Shown: positions 20,924-31,026 of the stretch, piece by piece | How the letters are laid out: the number at the start of each line of letters is the position of its first letter | How positions within the stretch are numbered: position 1 is the stretch's first letter | Assembly (NCBI GenBank): GCA_001600695.1 | Contig: BCKQ01000002.1 | Coordinates: 1,809,340 to 1,873,339, forward strand | Source: Ascoidea asiatica | Taxonomy: Eukaryota > Ascomycota > Saccharomycetes > Ascoideales > Ascoideaceae | DNA length: 64,000 nucleotides | Direction of reading: 5' to 3' | Made by a program: the position numbers and the translations under genes | The notes under the pieces: model-generated | Database searches by the model: none | Told to the model about the DNA's origin: nothing | What the model saw: only the letters and a program-made list of their open reading frames with translations

Positions 20924-22933
20924 ATGTCAAATAATTTAAGTTTATTAGACTTAGGTGATGATATAATTATAAATTATTTATTACCAGTTTTAGATATCAA
21001 TTCAGTTAAAATTTTATTTTCAATTAAAAATAAAAGACTTCAATATTTATTAAATACAAATTTATCTTCAAAACTTTTATATTTCTCAACTTTTAATGAT
21101 AAACCACTTAATTTAATTGATTCAAATATAAATTGGGTAAATTTATATAATTCAAGATTAAATTCAAAATTTTTCACTTGGGGTCAAAATTCTAATCATA
21201 GATTAGGCTATTCAACAAATGATTCTAATATTCCAACTGAAAATGTTTCAAGAGTTAGGTTTGCAAAAAATATTGTAAAACCTACAAATGTTTTAAATTT
21301 TAATAAAATTCAAATTAAACAAATTTCTTCAAGTGGTTATGGTTTTCAAATTTTATCAATAAATGGTATAATTTATTTAACTGGTAATAATTCTTCTTTT
21401 TACAATGAAATTCAAGATTCTATTCCATCAAATATTAAAGGTTTAGTTAATACATTTCAATCTCATGATATGTCATCTTTATTTTCTTTAGGTAACTCAA
21501 TTCAAAATGATCATAATTTAACTTCAACTCCAGAAAGAGAAAATAGATCAATTTTTCAATTTCCATTTAGAAGAGGTGGTGTTCGTTTACATGGTAGAAG
21601 AGCTCCTTTTACAAGAGCTCCTCCAATATCACCTCCAATAACAACAGCTACAGCTACATCTACTGATCATAATTCTCACTCTCAATCTCAATCTCAATCA
21701 AATATCAAAGTTGATTTTGAATTAGATTCTGATGAATCTGATCCCATTGTTTCTGAAAATACAATCAAAAAAGCTAAGATTCCAAGAAATTCAGAAAATA
21801 AAAATGATTATTTTATTCAAATTTCTAGTGGTAAAAATCAATTTATCGCTTTAGATAATAAAAATAATATATGGTATTGGAATAATATTAATCAAAAATT
21901 TGGTATTAAATTAAATTTCAAAAATAAAAAAAATACAAACAATTTAGTTTCAAAAAAAAATAAAAATTTTATAATTTCAATTAAAGCAGGTTGGAATTTT
22001 AGTAGTTGTATAATATCAAATATTGGTTTAGTTATTTGGAATAGAAGAAAAAAATTTAATAATCAAATTTGGTCTTCAAATTCAAGTGTTAAAGTTAATT
22101 ATCAAATTATTTCAAATCAAAAAATTATTGATCATTGTTTTGGTGAAAATTATGTTATTTTTATTGATAAATCTGGAAAATTATTTAGAAAAAATCTAAT
22201 TTTTAAAGATGATGATAATTATCCAGGTAATATTGATCAATATGATAATGAAGATAATAATGAACAAAAAGAAAATGGCAATAAAGAAGAAGAAGAAGAT
22301 CATGAAGATCATGATGATGAAGAGGAAACAGAACCAATTTCAAACAGAATTTATGAATTGACTCCATTTAATGATTTTTTAAGAGAACATAATTGTAAAT
22401 TTATTAAATTATTTGGTAATTATAAAACTTTTGTTGCAATAACTGATGATGAAGATGTATTAGTTGGTCATAAAGATAATTCTAATTATGAAAATATAAT
22501 GAATTATAATTCAAGATTAGATATTGTATTCGACAGTTCAAATGATAATCAAAATACTGATAATTATTTCCAAATTTTACCAGAATTACAAAAAAAAAGT
22601 TGTAATTCTGTTAGTATTGGTGATTGGCATAATATTGCTATATTTAATAATGGAGAAATAATGAGTTGGGGAACAGATTCTCAAGAATGTGGATGTTTAG
22701 GACTTGGTTCATTTAATGAAGTTACTGAAAATGTTAAAAAACTTATAAAAAGTAAAAATATAGAACCAACTCCAGAAAATATAAGAGAATACGTGGAAAG
22801 AACTGGTACTCAATTCAGAGTTCTAAGGCCTTTAAAGATTCAATTGCCAGGTTCTTGTTCAGGTCTTGCAATCACTGCTGCTGGTTGGCATTCTGGTGCT
22901 CTTATATCAGATCTCAAAGAAAACTACTCATAA
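20924..22933 (+). CDS. SAF1: F-box protein with RCC1 repeats
   Basis: Substrate receptor of an SCF ubiquitin ligase; S. cerevisiae Saf1 targets vacuolar and metabolic proteins such as Aah1. The 669 residues begin with a degenerate F-box (about 5-50, LSLLDLGDDIIINYLLPVLD) and continue with RCC1-type blades recognised by FFTWGQNSNHRLGY near 87, KNQFIALDNKNNIWYW near 305 and GDWHNIAIFNNGEIMSWGTD near 567, closing with AITAAGWHSGALISD. An acidic low-complexity insert lies at about 430-465 and a basic, Pro/Ser-rich one at about 205-250. The architecture and closing sequence match Saf1; other RCC1 proteins lack the F-box. Confidence 0.87.
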   Translation: MSNNLSLLDLGDDIIINYLLPVLDINSVKILFSIKNKRLQYLLNTNLSSKLLYFSTFNDKPLNLIDSNINWVNLYNSRLNSKFFTWGQNSNHRLGYSTNDSNIPTENVSRVRFAKNIVKPTNVLNFNKIQIKQISSSGYGFQILSINGIIYLTGNNSSFYNEIQDSIPSNIKGLVNTFQSHDMSSLFSLGNSIQNDHNLTSTPERENRSIFQFPFRRGGVRLHGRRAPFTRAPPISPPITTATATSTDHNSHSQSQSQSNIKVDFELDSDESDPIVSENTIKKAKIPRNSENKNDYFIQISSGKNQFIALDNKNNIWYWNNINQKFGIKLNFKNKKNTNNLVSKKNKNFIISIKAGWNFSSCIISNIGLVIWNRRKKFNNQIWSSNSSVKVNYQIISNQKIIDHCFGENYVIFIDKSGKLFRKNLIFKDDDNYPGNIDQYDNEDNNEQKENGNKEEEEDHEDHDDEEETEPISNRIYELTPFNDFLREHNCKFIKLFGNYKTFVAITDDEDVLVGHKDNSNYENIMNYNSRLDIVFDSSNDNQNTDNYFQILPELQKKSCNSVSIGDWHNIAIFNNGEIMSWGTDSQECGCLGLGSFNEVTENVKKLIKSKNIEPTPENIREYVERTGTQFRVLRPLKIQLPGSCSGLAITAAGWHSGALISDLKENYS

Positions 22934-23305
22934 CCTTTTTTTTTTTGGGTTTTCTTTTATTTTTTTATTGATTTTTATATTGATTATAAAATTAAATAGA
23001 GTAATATATATTAATATACCCATAAAATCCATTTATTTTGTATTGTTCAAAATGATTAATTGTTTTGATTTAATTGAATTCGACTGTTAATTTCACAGAA
23101 ATACGGGGAAAATAACTTCGCTTCCAAACAATAAAGTTTTTCCATAGTAATATGGGCATGGTTATTGCAATATAAACATTCAACTAAATTACTATATTAT
23201 AATCAGTTTATTGCAATTCAATTTTGAATTATAATCAATCAATCAATCAATCATTCAATCATTCATTCATTCAATCAATTGATAGGTAAATAACAGTAGT
23301 TGAAA
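22934..23305 (+). promoter_or_regulatory. SAF1-CSN6-like intergenic region
   Basis: T-rich SAF1 trailer followed by a short promoter. From about 23234 to 23280 there is a TCAA/TCAT tetranucleotide microsatellite. No factor site was recognised. Confidence 0.5.
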
Positions 23306-24346
23306 ATGAAAGTTACTTTGCATCCTCTTGTTTTAATCGAAGTTAATGATTTCGTTTCCAGAACTTCAAGTGCTAATCTTAAACAAGAAAATTATATAGG
23401 AATTATCTTGGGAACATTTGATTCATCAAATATAGAAATTCACACAAGTTTTGAAATTCCTTTAATTGACAATATATTGATTGATGAAGATTATTTAAGT
23501 GTGAAACTAAAACTATCAAAAGAAGTTAGTGATTTTGAATTACTTGGATTTTATTCAATTAATAATGATGAAAAAGGAAATTTAAATAATGAAAATAGTG
23601 AACAGGAATTTTATATCAAGGAAATTTATAATCAATTAATCAATAATCAAAATCTAAAAAACGCCAGTAATGAATTTTTATTATTTTTAAATATAACATA
23701 TGATGAAAAACCAGATATAAAAGTATTTTTATTAAAAGATTCAATTAAAGAAGAATTAGAATATAATATTAAATCATTTAAATCCGAGAAAATTTCAATT
23801 GATACAATAATAAATAAGACAAATTTAAATTCTTTCTTAGCAACAAGTAATCTTTCAAATGATAATGATAATGATTCAAAGAAAAATACTATTCAAGAAA
23901 CAAGAAAAAAACAAGAGATTAAAAGTTTAAACAGTTTAAAAAGATTACTAGACGTTATTGATGATAAAAAAAATTCATTATTAACTTTAAATGAACAAAT
24001 AGATTCAATTATAGGTTATTTAAAGAAATTTGAAATATATACAGAAAAAAATGAAAATGAAAATGAAAATGAAAATAAGGATAATGAAGAAGCAAATGAA
24101 AAACAAGATGAAATAATTAGAAAAATTGGTCATTTAGTTGTTATTTTAAAACATAATCAATCAAAAACAGCAAATAATAAAATTTATTCAAATGAAATAT
24201 CTACAGAATCAAATATAATGAAATATAATTTAAATGTTTTAAATAATTTAACACTACTTTCCGAAAGTGTTTCGAAATTAGATGAATTATCAAATGGTAA
24301 TAAAACAGTTTTAGCAAGTTTGAAGAAAAATACTCCATTTCACTAA
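23306..24346 (+). CDS. MPN-domain protein without catalytic site, CSN6-like
   Basis: A 346-residue protein; the frame is open a little further upstream but the first ATG is at 23306. The N-terminal half is an MPN domain: VTLHPLVLIEVNDFVSRTSS, then a GIILGTF strand and IEIHTSFEIPL, which follow the COP9 signalosome subunit 6 pattern (LHPLV, IEV-SFE). The metal-binding JAMM motif is missing, LGFYS replacing the histidine-bearing GWYHSH region, so it is a structural MPN subunit. The C-terminal half is helical (about 210-240 and 300-345) with an Asn/Glu insert near 252-270. Alternatives are eIF3f and Rpn8; the LHPLV start favours CSN6. S. cerevisiae has no Csn6. Confidence 0.6.
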   Translation: MKVTLHPLVLIEVNDFVSRTSSANLKQENYIGIILGTFDSSNIEIHTSFEIPLIDNILIDEDYLSVKLKLSKEVSDFELLGFYSINNDEKGNLNNENSEQEFYIKEIYNQLINNQNLKNASNEFLLFLNITYDEKPDIKVFLLKDSIKEELEYNIKSFKSEKISIDTIINKTNLNSFLATSNLSNDNDNDSKKNTIQETRKKQEIKSLNSLKRLLDVIDDKKNSLLTLNEQIDSIIGYLKKFEIYTEKNENENENENKDNEEANEKQDEIIRKIGHLVVILKHNQSKTANNKIYSNEISTESNIMKYNLNVLNNLTLLSESVSKLDELSNGNKTVLASLKKNTPFH

Positions 24347-24441
24347 TATATACAGTATATATGTATTGTATATAAATTGATAAAAAGACAAGTATAAAAG
24401 TTTTTTTTTGTTTTTTTTTGTTTTTTTTTTGAGTATTATTA

Positions 24442-25177
24442 TTATTTTTTACCTTTACCTTTCTTTTTCTTATTTTTCTTTTTCTTTGAATTTTCAGGTT
24501 TTGTAGAAGTATCAGGTTCATTATTAGATTTAGAAGTTTCATTAATATTTGAAGGAGTTGGAACTGAAGAAGCTTGAATTAAAGAATTTAAATCAAATTC
24601 AACATTTGACATCACACTTGCTATACCTCTTTTATGAATAGTCTTGGTTTCGATAGTTTTAATTTTAGGTACATCTTTATTATTAATAACATTATTATTT
24701 GTTGTATTTGGTAAATCATTTTGAATAATAAATTCTTTTGAAATTTGTATACCTCTTGGACCTAAAGCAGTTAAAATTCTTGATAATTCTTTTGATTTAT
24801 GAGTTTCAATTTTATAACAATTTCCAGAATTTGAGTCAAATACTTTAAAAGATACAAAAGAAGTTGGAGAATTTTTTAAATTTGATTGTGTTGAAGTTTC
24901 TGGTTTTACTATTTTTCCAATATTTTTCTCATTACTTTTATTTTTATTTTTATTTTTATTATTAATTTTATCCTGACGCTTTACAAGCGAACCATATACC
25001 ATTGATACATTAGTCTTTTGATTATTTTCAAAATAATCATTTAAAATTGTTAGAACTTTATAATTGGCAAAAAAAAAAAATGTAAAGAAACTAAAAACTA
25101 CTTACAGTGGATGGATGAACTTCAAGAAGCTCCAAGGACTTTTCCACAAACAAATCTACCGATTTCAACAAAGGCAT
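24442..25177 (-). CDS. SRP21: Signal recognition particle subunit SRP21, with one intron
   Basis: RNA-binding subunit of the yeast SRP, the SRP9 counterpart. The long 3' exon (24442-25014) contains KSKELSRILTALGPRGIQIS and a Lys-rich tail, both as in S. cerevisiae Srp21, but its first ATG would cut off the start of the SRP9-like fold. Upstream on the same strand a 24-codon exon (25106-25177, ATG at 25177) encodes a start rich in Leu and Val ending in EVHPST, like the start of Srp21. The intron 25015-25105 (91 nt) has donor GTAAGT, branch point TTCTAAC at 25049-25055 and an AG acceptor, in phase 0. The joined protein is 214 residues. CACGTG lies about 190 bp upstream. Confidence 0.88.
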
Positions 25178-25368
25178 CGGTTATAGTGATAAATTACTGG
25201 AAGGGAAAGCAAATAATTTTAAGAAATCTGTAAATAAAATTTCATTAACTTCATCATCTTTATCTTTTTTTCATGATGCTTCTGGCCTTCTTTTCCATCT
25301 TCCTCTGTCAGTCTGGCAACAGTCTTTCAGTTTCTTTGTCCTTTCTTAGATTTCTTCATTACAAATAT

Positions 25369-25374
25369 CACGTG
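25369..25374. promoter_or_regulatory. CACGTG upstream of SRP21
   Basis: TCACGTGA is a full 8-bp palindrome 192 bp upstream of the SRP21 start and 83 bp before the tRNA gene. It is the strongest Cbf1-type match in the window. Confidence 0.5.
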
Positions 25375-25456
25375 ACATCCACTAAAATCTAAAAAGATTT
25401 TTTTTTTTTTGTTACACTGCTCATTTAACCAAAAAATAGAAAGTTATCAATGATAT

Positions 25457-25528
25457 GGGCCAGTAGTGTAGTGGTTATCATATTTGCCTTCCAAGCAGAT
25501 GACATGGGTTCGATTCCCGTCTGGCTCA
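25457..25528 (+). tRNA. tRNA-Gly (anticodon UCC)
   Basis: A 72-nt gene with a complete cloverleaf. The acceptor GGGCCAG pairs with CTGGCTC (one G-U), followed by discriminator A. The D arm contains GTGTAGTGGTTA. The anticodon stem TTTGC/GCAGA closes a 7-base loop CTTCCAA with TCC in the middle. A 4-base variable loop follows, and the T arm is ATGGG-TTCGATT-CCCGT. The internal B box GGTTCGATTCC is exact. No intron. The nearest T4 on the coding strand is about 15 nt or more downstream. Confidence 0.97.
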
Positions 25529-25703
25529 TTATTTCATTCCTCATTAGAAATATTTTGATTACCTGAGTTAATAGTTCATTTAAATATTTTTTTTTTGTTA
25601 TTATTTCATTTCATAACTATGATATAATACAGTATATACTTTTACAGTTGTAATAATTATGAATGCTTTTATTAGTTTTGGTTGCTAAAAAGTGAATTAA
25701 TGT

Positions 25704-26684
25704 CTAGGCTACTATATTATGAATTCTAGCTATCATTCCTGCAACCTGCAAATAAGTAGATACTCCTTCAAGAACTCTCATATGCGATACACCAATTTCT
25801 TTAATCATTTCAAGTCTAACAAATTCATCAATTTCTTTTAAACCCTTACTTACTTTGAAACTAGTTGTTATAATATCAATTGCAGAATATCCTTTATCCC
25901 ATAATTCTTTCAAATATCCTAAACTATCATCAATTCCAGTTTCTGTTTCTTTTTTATTTACGCAACATAAAAGCATCTTTCTTATTATTAGTGGATGTGG
26001 ACTATCGACAATTTTGAATACATTATCTCCATTTACAAATTTAAATCCACTAACTGTACTTTGTAAATTATTAATTGCTTGTCTCATATCACCTTCTGCT
26101 GTGAAAATCAATGCTTCTAATCCATCTTTTGAATATTCAATTTTTTCAAATTCTATAATTTCCATTAACCTTTGAAGAACTTCTTCATCTGATAATCTTG
26201 AATATCTTAAAATTGCACATCTTGATTGTAATGGTTCGATAATTTTGTTTGAATGATTACATGCAAATGCAAATCTTGTTGTATTTGAATATATTTCCAT
26301 TGTTCTTCTTAATGCTTGTTGAGCACCGGGTGTCATAGAATCCGCTTCATCCAATATTATAATCTTATGTCTACCTTTAGGTAATTGAACTTTTTTTTGT
26401 GCAAATTGTTTTATTTTATTTCTAACAATTTCAATACCTCTATCATCTGATGCATTTAATTCTAATACTGCTGCTCCATATGAGTCTTTTAATAATTCAT
26501 TTGCTAAACAATGAATTGAGGTTGTTTTACCAATACCTGGCAATCCTGATATAATTAAATGTGGCATATTTCCATCTTGTCCAATTAATTTCAATCTTTC
26601 AATGGTTTCTTTATTGCCAACAATATCTTTAAGAACTTTGGGTCTATATTTTTCCACCCAGGGAAGTTCCAATTGTAATGACAT
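25704..26684 (-). CDS. RFC4: Replication factor C subunit 4
   Basis: Small AAA+ subunit of the clamp loader that places PCNA at primer ends. From the ATG at 26684 the protein has 326 residues and begins [18 protein letters not shown], like S. cerevisiae Rfc4 (323). The frame is open 18 codons further upstream with an ATG at its head, but that extension is AT-rich and has no family support. Walker A ([11 protein letters not shown]) is near 45-55, the DEAD-type Walker B (LDEADSM) near 110, the SRC arginine finger after [13 protein letters not shown] near 155, and sensor 2 [12 protein letters not shown] near 200. It is divergent with PFS2, with an MCB box between them. Confidence 0.95.
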   Translation of the reverse strand: MSLQLELPWVEKYRPKVLKDIVGNKETIERLKLIGQDGNMPHLIISGLPGIGKTTSIHCLANELLKDSYGAAVLELNASDDRGIEIVRNKIKQFAQKKVQLPKGRHKIIILDEADSMTPGAQQALRRTMEIYSNTTRFAFACNHSNKIIEPLQSRCAILRYSRLSDEEVLQRLMEIIEFEKIEYSKDGLEALIFTAEGDMRQAINNLQSTVSGFKFVNGDNVFKIVDSPHPLIIRKMLLCCVNKKETETGIDDSLGYLKELWDKGYSAIDIITTSFKVSKGLKEIDEFVRLEMIKEIGVSHMRVLEGVSTYLQVAGMIARIHNIVA

Positions 26685-26843
26685 TTCTAAAATATGAATT
26701 TTTCTATTTATATATATAAGTACGTAACTATCTTTCAATTATAAAATTCAGTTAAATTATGTAATTATGTAATTTCGGAATTTAATCTCAGCATTAAATA
26801 TTTCCAATATTCAAATTTCAATAGAAACTTCAAATAAATCTTT

Positions 26844-26849
26844 ACGCGT
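26844..26849. promoter_or_regulatory. MCB (ACGCGT) box between RFC4 and PFS2
   Basis: A perfect ACGCGT lies 160 bp upstream of the RFC4 ATG in the 407-bp divergent interval 26685-27091. MluI cell-cycle boxes bound by MBF drive G1/S transcription of replication genes in yeasts, which fits RFC4. No second copy was seen, and the rest of the interval holds no other recognised site. Confidence 0.6.
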
Positions 26850-27091
26850 TGTGAAATAAATTAATCTTTTTTTTTATAATTTGGTGTAGCAAACTTTAAT
26901 TTCCGCCTGAAAAAACCACATGGATAATTATTCTTCGGATTTCCAAATTCCGGTTCTGTATTTTAAACAATATTAAATTTTTCTAGTGCTATCAACTTAA
27001 AGGTAAACTCGAAAATGAAATTAAACTATTCAGAAAGAATTATATAAAATTGAAGAATTAAATCTTAATAAAACTATCAATTTAGTTCAAA

Positions 27092-28870
27092 ATGAATAAC
27101 TATAATAGGAACCAATATCAACAACATAATAATAATAATAATAATATTCATAATCAAAATCAAAATCATAATCAAAATCAAAATCAATATCAATATCAAA
27201 ATCAAAATCAGAACCAAAATCTGAATCAAAATCCTTATCAAAATCAAAATTCCTATCAGAATCAAAATAGGGATCAAAATCAGAATCAAAATCAAAATAG
27301 AGATCAAAATCAAAATCAGGGAAATGATTCTAATGCCAATAAATCTACAAATAGAAGAATTGTAGATCATGGTAATCCATATATGAAATGGATAATTCAA
27401 AGAAATTTAGGTTACGATTATTCTGATATAACTGGAAGAATACGGCCAGAAGCTTCTTATTTAATTGATTTATTGCCTCCTATTGTATATAAAGATAGTT
27501 TATCATCTGCTTATGATTTACAAACAAAATTTGTTCATTTATCTGCAAATAAAGCAAAACATGCTATACATACTGTAAAATGGACTCCAGAAGGAAGAAG
27601 GGTTTTAGTTGCTTCCTATTCAGGTGAATTTACTCTTTGGAATGGTATGACGTTTAATTTTGAAACTATCATGCAAGCTCATGATTGTTCTATTTTTTCT
27701 TTATGTTATTCTCATGATGAGAATTGGTTATTAAGTGGTGATCAAGAAGGTAAAATAAAATTCTGGCAACCTAATTTCAATAATGTTAATATTTTAGATT
27801 CACATACAGATGCTGTTAGAGATATTGCATTTTCACCAAATGATTCTAAATTTGTTTCTTGTTCTGATGATCGTTTTTTAAAAATTTGGGATTTTAGTAA
27901 AACAACTCTCGAAAGAACTTTAAAAGGTCATAATTGGGATGTCAAATGTTGTGATTGGCATCCAAATTTAGGCTTAATAGTAAGTGGTTCAAAAGATAAT
28001 TCATTGAGATTATGGGATCCAAGACAATCAAGCTGTATATTTACAAATGTTGGTTTTAAACATAATGTATCAAAAACAAAATTTCAACCTAATGGAACTC
28101 AAAATCTTATAGCAAGTGTTTCAAAGGATAAAAGTTGTAGGATTTTTGATCTTAGAATGATGAGAGATATGCTAGTAATAAAAAGTCATGAAGCTGAATT
28201 AAGTTGTGTAGCTTGGCATCCAATTCATAGTTCTATGATTACAACAGGCGGTTATGATGGATCAATGAATCATTATTTTTTAGATATGGTTCAACCTGAA
28301 AAAGACTCGAATGGATTGAATAGTTTAAGAAATAATAAATCTCTTTTTGGATCTGAAGTTCAAAAAAATTTACAACCAATTCATTCAATCCCATATGCTC
28401 ACGAAAAAGCTATAAATTGTTTGGAATATCATCCTTTAGGGCATTTACTTTGTTCGGCTGGTGCTGATCGTTCTGCTAGATTTTGGTGTCGTTCAAGACC
28501 AAATGATCCATCTGCATTTTTGGAACCACCTTATACTAATGATAAACCAGGTGCATGGTATTATGGAATAAACAATAATGTAAATGCTGTTCAAGAGCCT
28601 ACACCAGCTATGCTCAAATTCAAATCTGCTTTAACTAATGAACCAGAAGAAGGCTTAAATGTCAATAGTAATTCAACTACATTGCCTGGCATTGATTCTA
28701 AAACTGATGAGCCATTCATGCTACCAGGTTTAGGAATCTCCAATAAGCGTAATAATATTATATTTGATGAACTTAATGAGTTGATGCCAGGAGATGGTGC
28801 TATTTCACTACCTGGTTTAGGAATGAATAAATCTAATGAAAATAGAAATCAGCATTCTGGAGAAAGTTAA
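27092..28870 (+). CDS. PFS2: Polyadenylation factor Pfs2 (WD40)
   Basis: Scaffold subunit of the cleavage and polyadenylation factor that joins CPF to CF IA. In 592 residues: an Asn/Gln-rich N-terminus to about 87, with dozens of Gln-Asn dipeptides; a conserved lead-in [10 protein letters not shown] near 90-100; a WD40 propeller from about 150 to 470, with repeats such as THAIH-type [19 protein letters not shown] and KIWDF, RLWDP; and a C-terminus carrying the conserved LPGID and repeated LPGLG motifs. S. cerevisiae Pfs2 (465) has a shorter Gln-Asn start, so the extension here is an expansion of an old feature. It ends 99 bp from convergent PEX12. Confidence 0.94.
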   Translation: MNNYNRNQYQQHNNNNNNIHNQNQNHNQNQNQYQYQNQNQNQNLNQNPYQNQNSYQNQNRDQNQNQNQNRDQNQNQGNDSNANKSTNRRIVDHGNPYMKWIIQRNLGYDYSDITGRIRPEASYLIDLLPPIVYKDSLSSAYDLQTKFVHLSANKAKHAIHTVKWTPEGRRVLVASYSGEFTLWNGMTFNFETIMQAHDCSIFSLCYSHDENWLLSGDQEGKIKFWQPNFNNVNILDSHTDAVRDIAFSPNDSKFVSCSDDRFLKIWDFSKTTLERTLKGHNWDVKCCDWHPNLGLIVSGSKDNSLRLWDPRQSSCIFTNVGFKHNVSKTKFQPNGTQNLIASVSKDKSCRIFDLRMMRDMLVIKSHEAELSCVAWHPIHSSMITTGGYDGSMNHYFLDMVQPEKDSNGLNSLRNNKSLFGSEVQKNLQPIHSIPYAHEKAINCLEYHPLGHLLCSAGADRSARFWCRSRPNDPSAFLEPPYTNDKPGAWYYGINNNVNAVQEPTPAMLKFKSALTNEPEEGLNVNSNSTTLPGIDSKTDEPFMLPGLGISNKRNNIIFDELNELMPGDGAISLPGLGMNKSNENRNQHSGES

Positions 28871-28969
28871 AAAATTTTTTGTAAACAGTTTCATTAAATA
28901 CGTTAACTATTTGATCAAAGTTATTATGTACTATAGAAATAAACTTTTAATTATTATAAACGTTTGAAA

Positions 28970-30127
28970 TCAAAACATTACTCTCTGTATTCCTTCAATT
29001 TTCCATTCTTGTTTTGAATTTGAATATTTACAGCCTAGCAATTTATTATTTGTAATTGGACATCTTCCACCAGTATGTTTATCTTTGTTTTCAGTCAAAT
29101 ATTTTAATATACAAGGGTAACAGAATACATAACCTGTTTCTATAATTGCTGGATTTGAAATTTCTTGATCACAAATTGGACAGTTTCTATAATCAATTCT
29201 TTGTCCTTTGGTAGGAGGGCATGGTATACCTGCAATTATAGAAGATTGAGTTTTATATATTTTTGAAACAAAATCTGATTGTTGCCACCATTCTAAAAAT
29301 TTCAAAAGAAAAATTGATGATGGCAATATTGAATTCATAAATTCTTGAGATGAATACTTTATGGGATTATAAAACTTTTCGAAAAATTGTCTTACAACTT
29401 CACTGAATGTTAACGGACGAATTCTTGGAATTGATTGATTATGATCAGAGGCTTTTATACCAGATAGATTACTGTTAGCAACTTCATTAAATCTATAGTC
29501 AATTTGATTTAATCTAGAATAATCTATATGTAAAAGAAAAGTGGATAAAGATGGAGTTTTAATTTTCCCAGCAATATAGAATATTTGAAAAAAAACATCT
29601 AGCGCAGTGAAAAAAGAATTTAAAATTGGATAAATTTTTATGAACAACCTTTGATTTCTTGTAACTTGATTTATATCAATTAATGATTTTGAATAATATT
29701 TTTCGTATTGAATGTCTAATTTTTCTTTAAAGTAAGGAACCAAAACTAAAGAAATTAAAGAACCTAGAATTTGCTTTTTGTTTAATCTTTTTGTTTTATG
29801 AACTTTTAAAGAGTTAAATGAATTAATGTTACTTAATTTTAATCCATTAGAGGAAATTCTTTTTAAACCATAGAATTTCTCAATGAAGCTGGCATTCCAA
29901 GATTTAAGATTGGTATATTCAATTAATGAACGTAAAATAAGATTAATTTCATCAAAGTTTGTTGCTAATCGAAGAAAATATTTAGGATATTTTTGAGCAT
30001 AATGAACAATTATGAATCTAACTGAAGGAGATAATAAATTTTCTAATTCTTTTGCAGAAATAATTTCAAACAATGTTGGGGTTTCAGAATTGAGTGACCG
30101 GGCATTTAATGATGAATAAAAATCCAT
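28970..30127 (-). CDS. PEX12: Peroxisomal RING ubiquitin ligase Pex12
   Basis: Subunit of the peroxisomal RING complex (Pex2-Pex10-Pex12) that ubiquitinates the import receptor Pex5 for recycling. The 385 residues start with PTLFEIISAKELENLLSPS, typical of Pex12, and have hydrophobic segments around 120-145 and 175-205. The C-terminal RING, about 314-360, reads CPICDQEISNPAIIETGYVF followed by CYPCI and a later CPI, the reduced zinc-ligand pattern characteristic of Pex12. The length is close to the 399 residues of S. cerevisiae. The upstream interval carries CACGTG and GC-rich island 3. Confidence 0.92.
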   Translation of the reverse strand: MDFYSSLNARSLNSETPTLFEIISAKELENLLSPSVRFIIVHYAQKYPKYFLRLATNFDEINLILRSLIEYTNLKSWNASFIEKFYGLKRISSNGLKLSNINSFNSLKVHKTKRLNKKQILGSLISLVLVPYFKEKLDIQYEKYYSKSLIDINQVTRNQRLFIKIYPILNSFFTALDVFFQIFYIAGKIKTPSLSTFLLHIDYSRLNQIDYRFNEVANSNLSGIKASDHNQSIPRIRPLTFSEVVRQFFEKFYNPIKYSSQEFMNSILPSSIFLLKFLEWWQQSDFVSKIYKTQSSIIAGIPCPPTKGQRIDYRNCPICDQEISNPAIIETGYVFCYPCILKYLTENKDKHTGGRCPITNNKLLGCKYSNSKQEWKIEGIQRVMF

Positions 30128-30712
30128 GAGAGTAAATTATCTTTGAAGTATTTTAGTAAATATAAATCTTGCTGAACAACTTTGCTTAATGAAGATTATG
30201 ATTTCAATTGAAGTTTAATGCTTTTTCTGGTTAAAACCGTTTTATCATGGAGACACTTTTTAGATAATTATTGATAATAGAGATCACGTGCAATGTTTCG
30301 CAGTGGATTTCCACCGCATTTTTGCTAAATATTTACAAAATCAAACTCATTAAGTATTTCAAGGTACGGTGTACATAATTCCACAGTAAACAAATAGAGT
30401 CGGAAGTTTTCGCAAGTTCCCGAGCTTCCAGGAATTTAGATGTTTCTCGGGTTTTGAGTTTTCGGGAAGGTTGAACCGGCAACCACGCCATATTCCAGTA
30501 AATGAGTTTAATCGCCGCTCCCTCCGTTTCAAGGATACCCGTATTGGCCCTAAAAGCCATACCTTGCACGGACTCAGCCACAACACAAAAAAAATTTTAA
30601 GCTTCCGTAATTTACAACGGTGCAGCAGCAGCAGCGCAGTTTGCGAACTTTGAAGACCTCGCAAACTTTACCTGAACCAATAATACCTGCCTTTGTAATA
30701 CGCGTTTTCCAG
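30128..30712. other. PEX12 upstream region with CACGTG and GC-rich island 3
   Basis: The AT-rich start contains CACGTG at 30285-30290 and the near-palindrome GTGGATTTCCAC at about 30303. From about 30360 to 30670 the sequence is GC-richer, with CCCGAG and CTCGGG pairs near 30420-30450, GCAGCAGCAGCGC near 30622 and a perfect 8-bp inverted repeat GTTTGCGA/TCGCAAAC (30639-30646, 30659-30666). Short frames on both strands here are not convincing genes. The retroelement interrupts this interval at 30713. Confidence 0.55.
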
Positions 30713-30717
30713 TTTTC
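30713..30717. repeat. Target-site duplication, left
   Basis: TTTTC immediately before the LTR start TGTTA. The same five bases follow the 3' LTR at 36886-36890. Five bases is the usual duplication for Ty1/copia integrases, although this sequence is low in complexity. Confidence 0.7.
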
Positions 30718-31026
30718 TGTTAAAATTGTTTTCATTTATTTTACTTTTTCTTTTTATGCTTTTTCAGGCAATTATTATTTCCTCATTTTTGTTTCTTTTA
30801 AGTTTAATTTGAATATGTTTCAACTATGACACGTGACTTATTATTTTTATATTAAATGTTGNATGTTCAATGCATGTGTTGTCAGTTGTTGTCAGTTGTN
30901 GTTGCTCGTTGTCACTCGTTGTCAGAAATATTTCAGTTAACCTTTCTCTTATTTTATTTTTTTTTCCTTCAGTCACTATTATTACTAAAATTATTTTAAT
31001 TAAAAATAGATCCTCCACCTACATAT

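Noticed and set aside
24250-24275. TTTCCGAAAG resembling a point-centromere CDEIII core
   Set aside because: It lies inside the CSN6-like coding sequence with no AT-rich CDEII or nearby CACGTG at the right distance.
26685-26738. Upstream extension of RFC4 by 18 codons
   Set aside because: The extra residues are AT-rich and have no counterpart in the Rfc4 family, whose members begin close to the Met at 26684.
30824-31018. Minus-strand frame in the LTR (also at 36063-36257)
   Set aside because: It begins with GTG rather than ATG, covers the T-rich tract and GTTGTCA repeats, and its translation is low-complexity. The plus-strand frame of the LTR is far more convincing.
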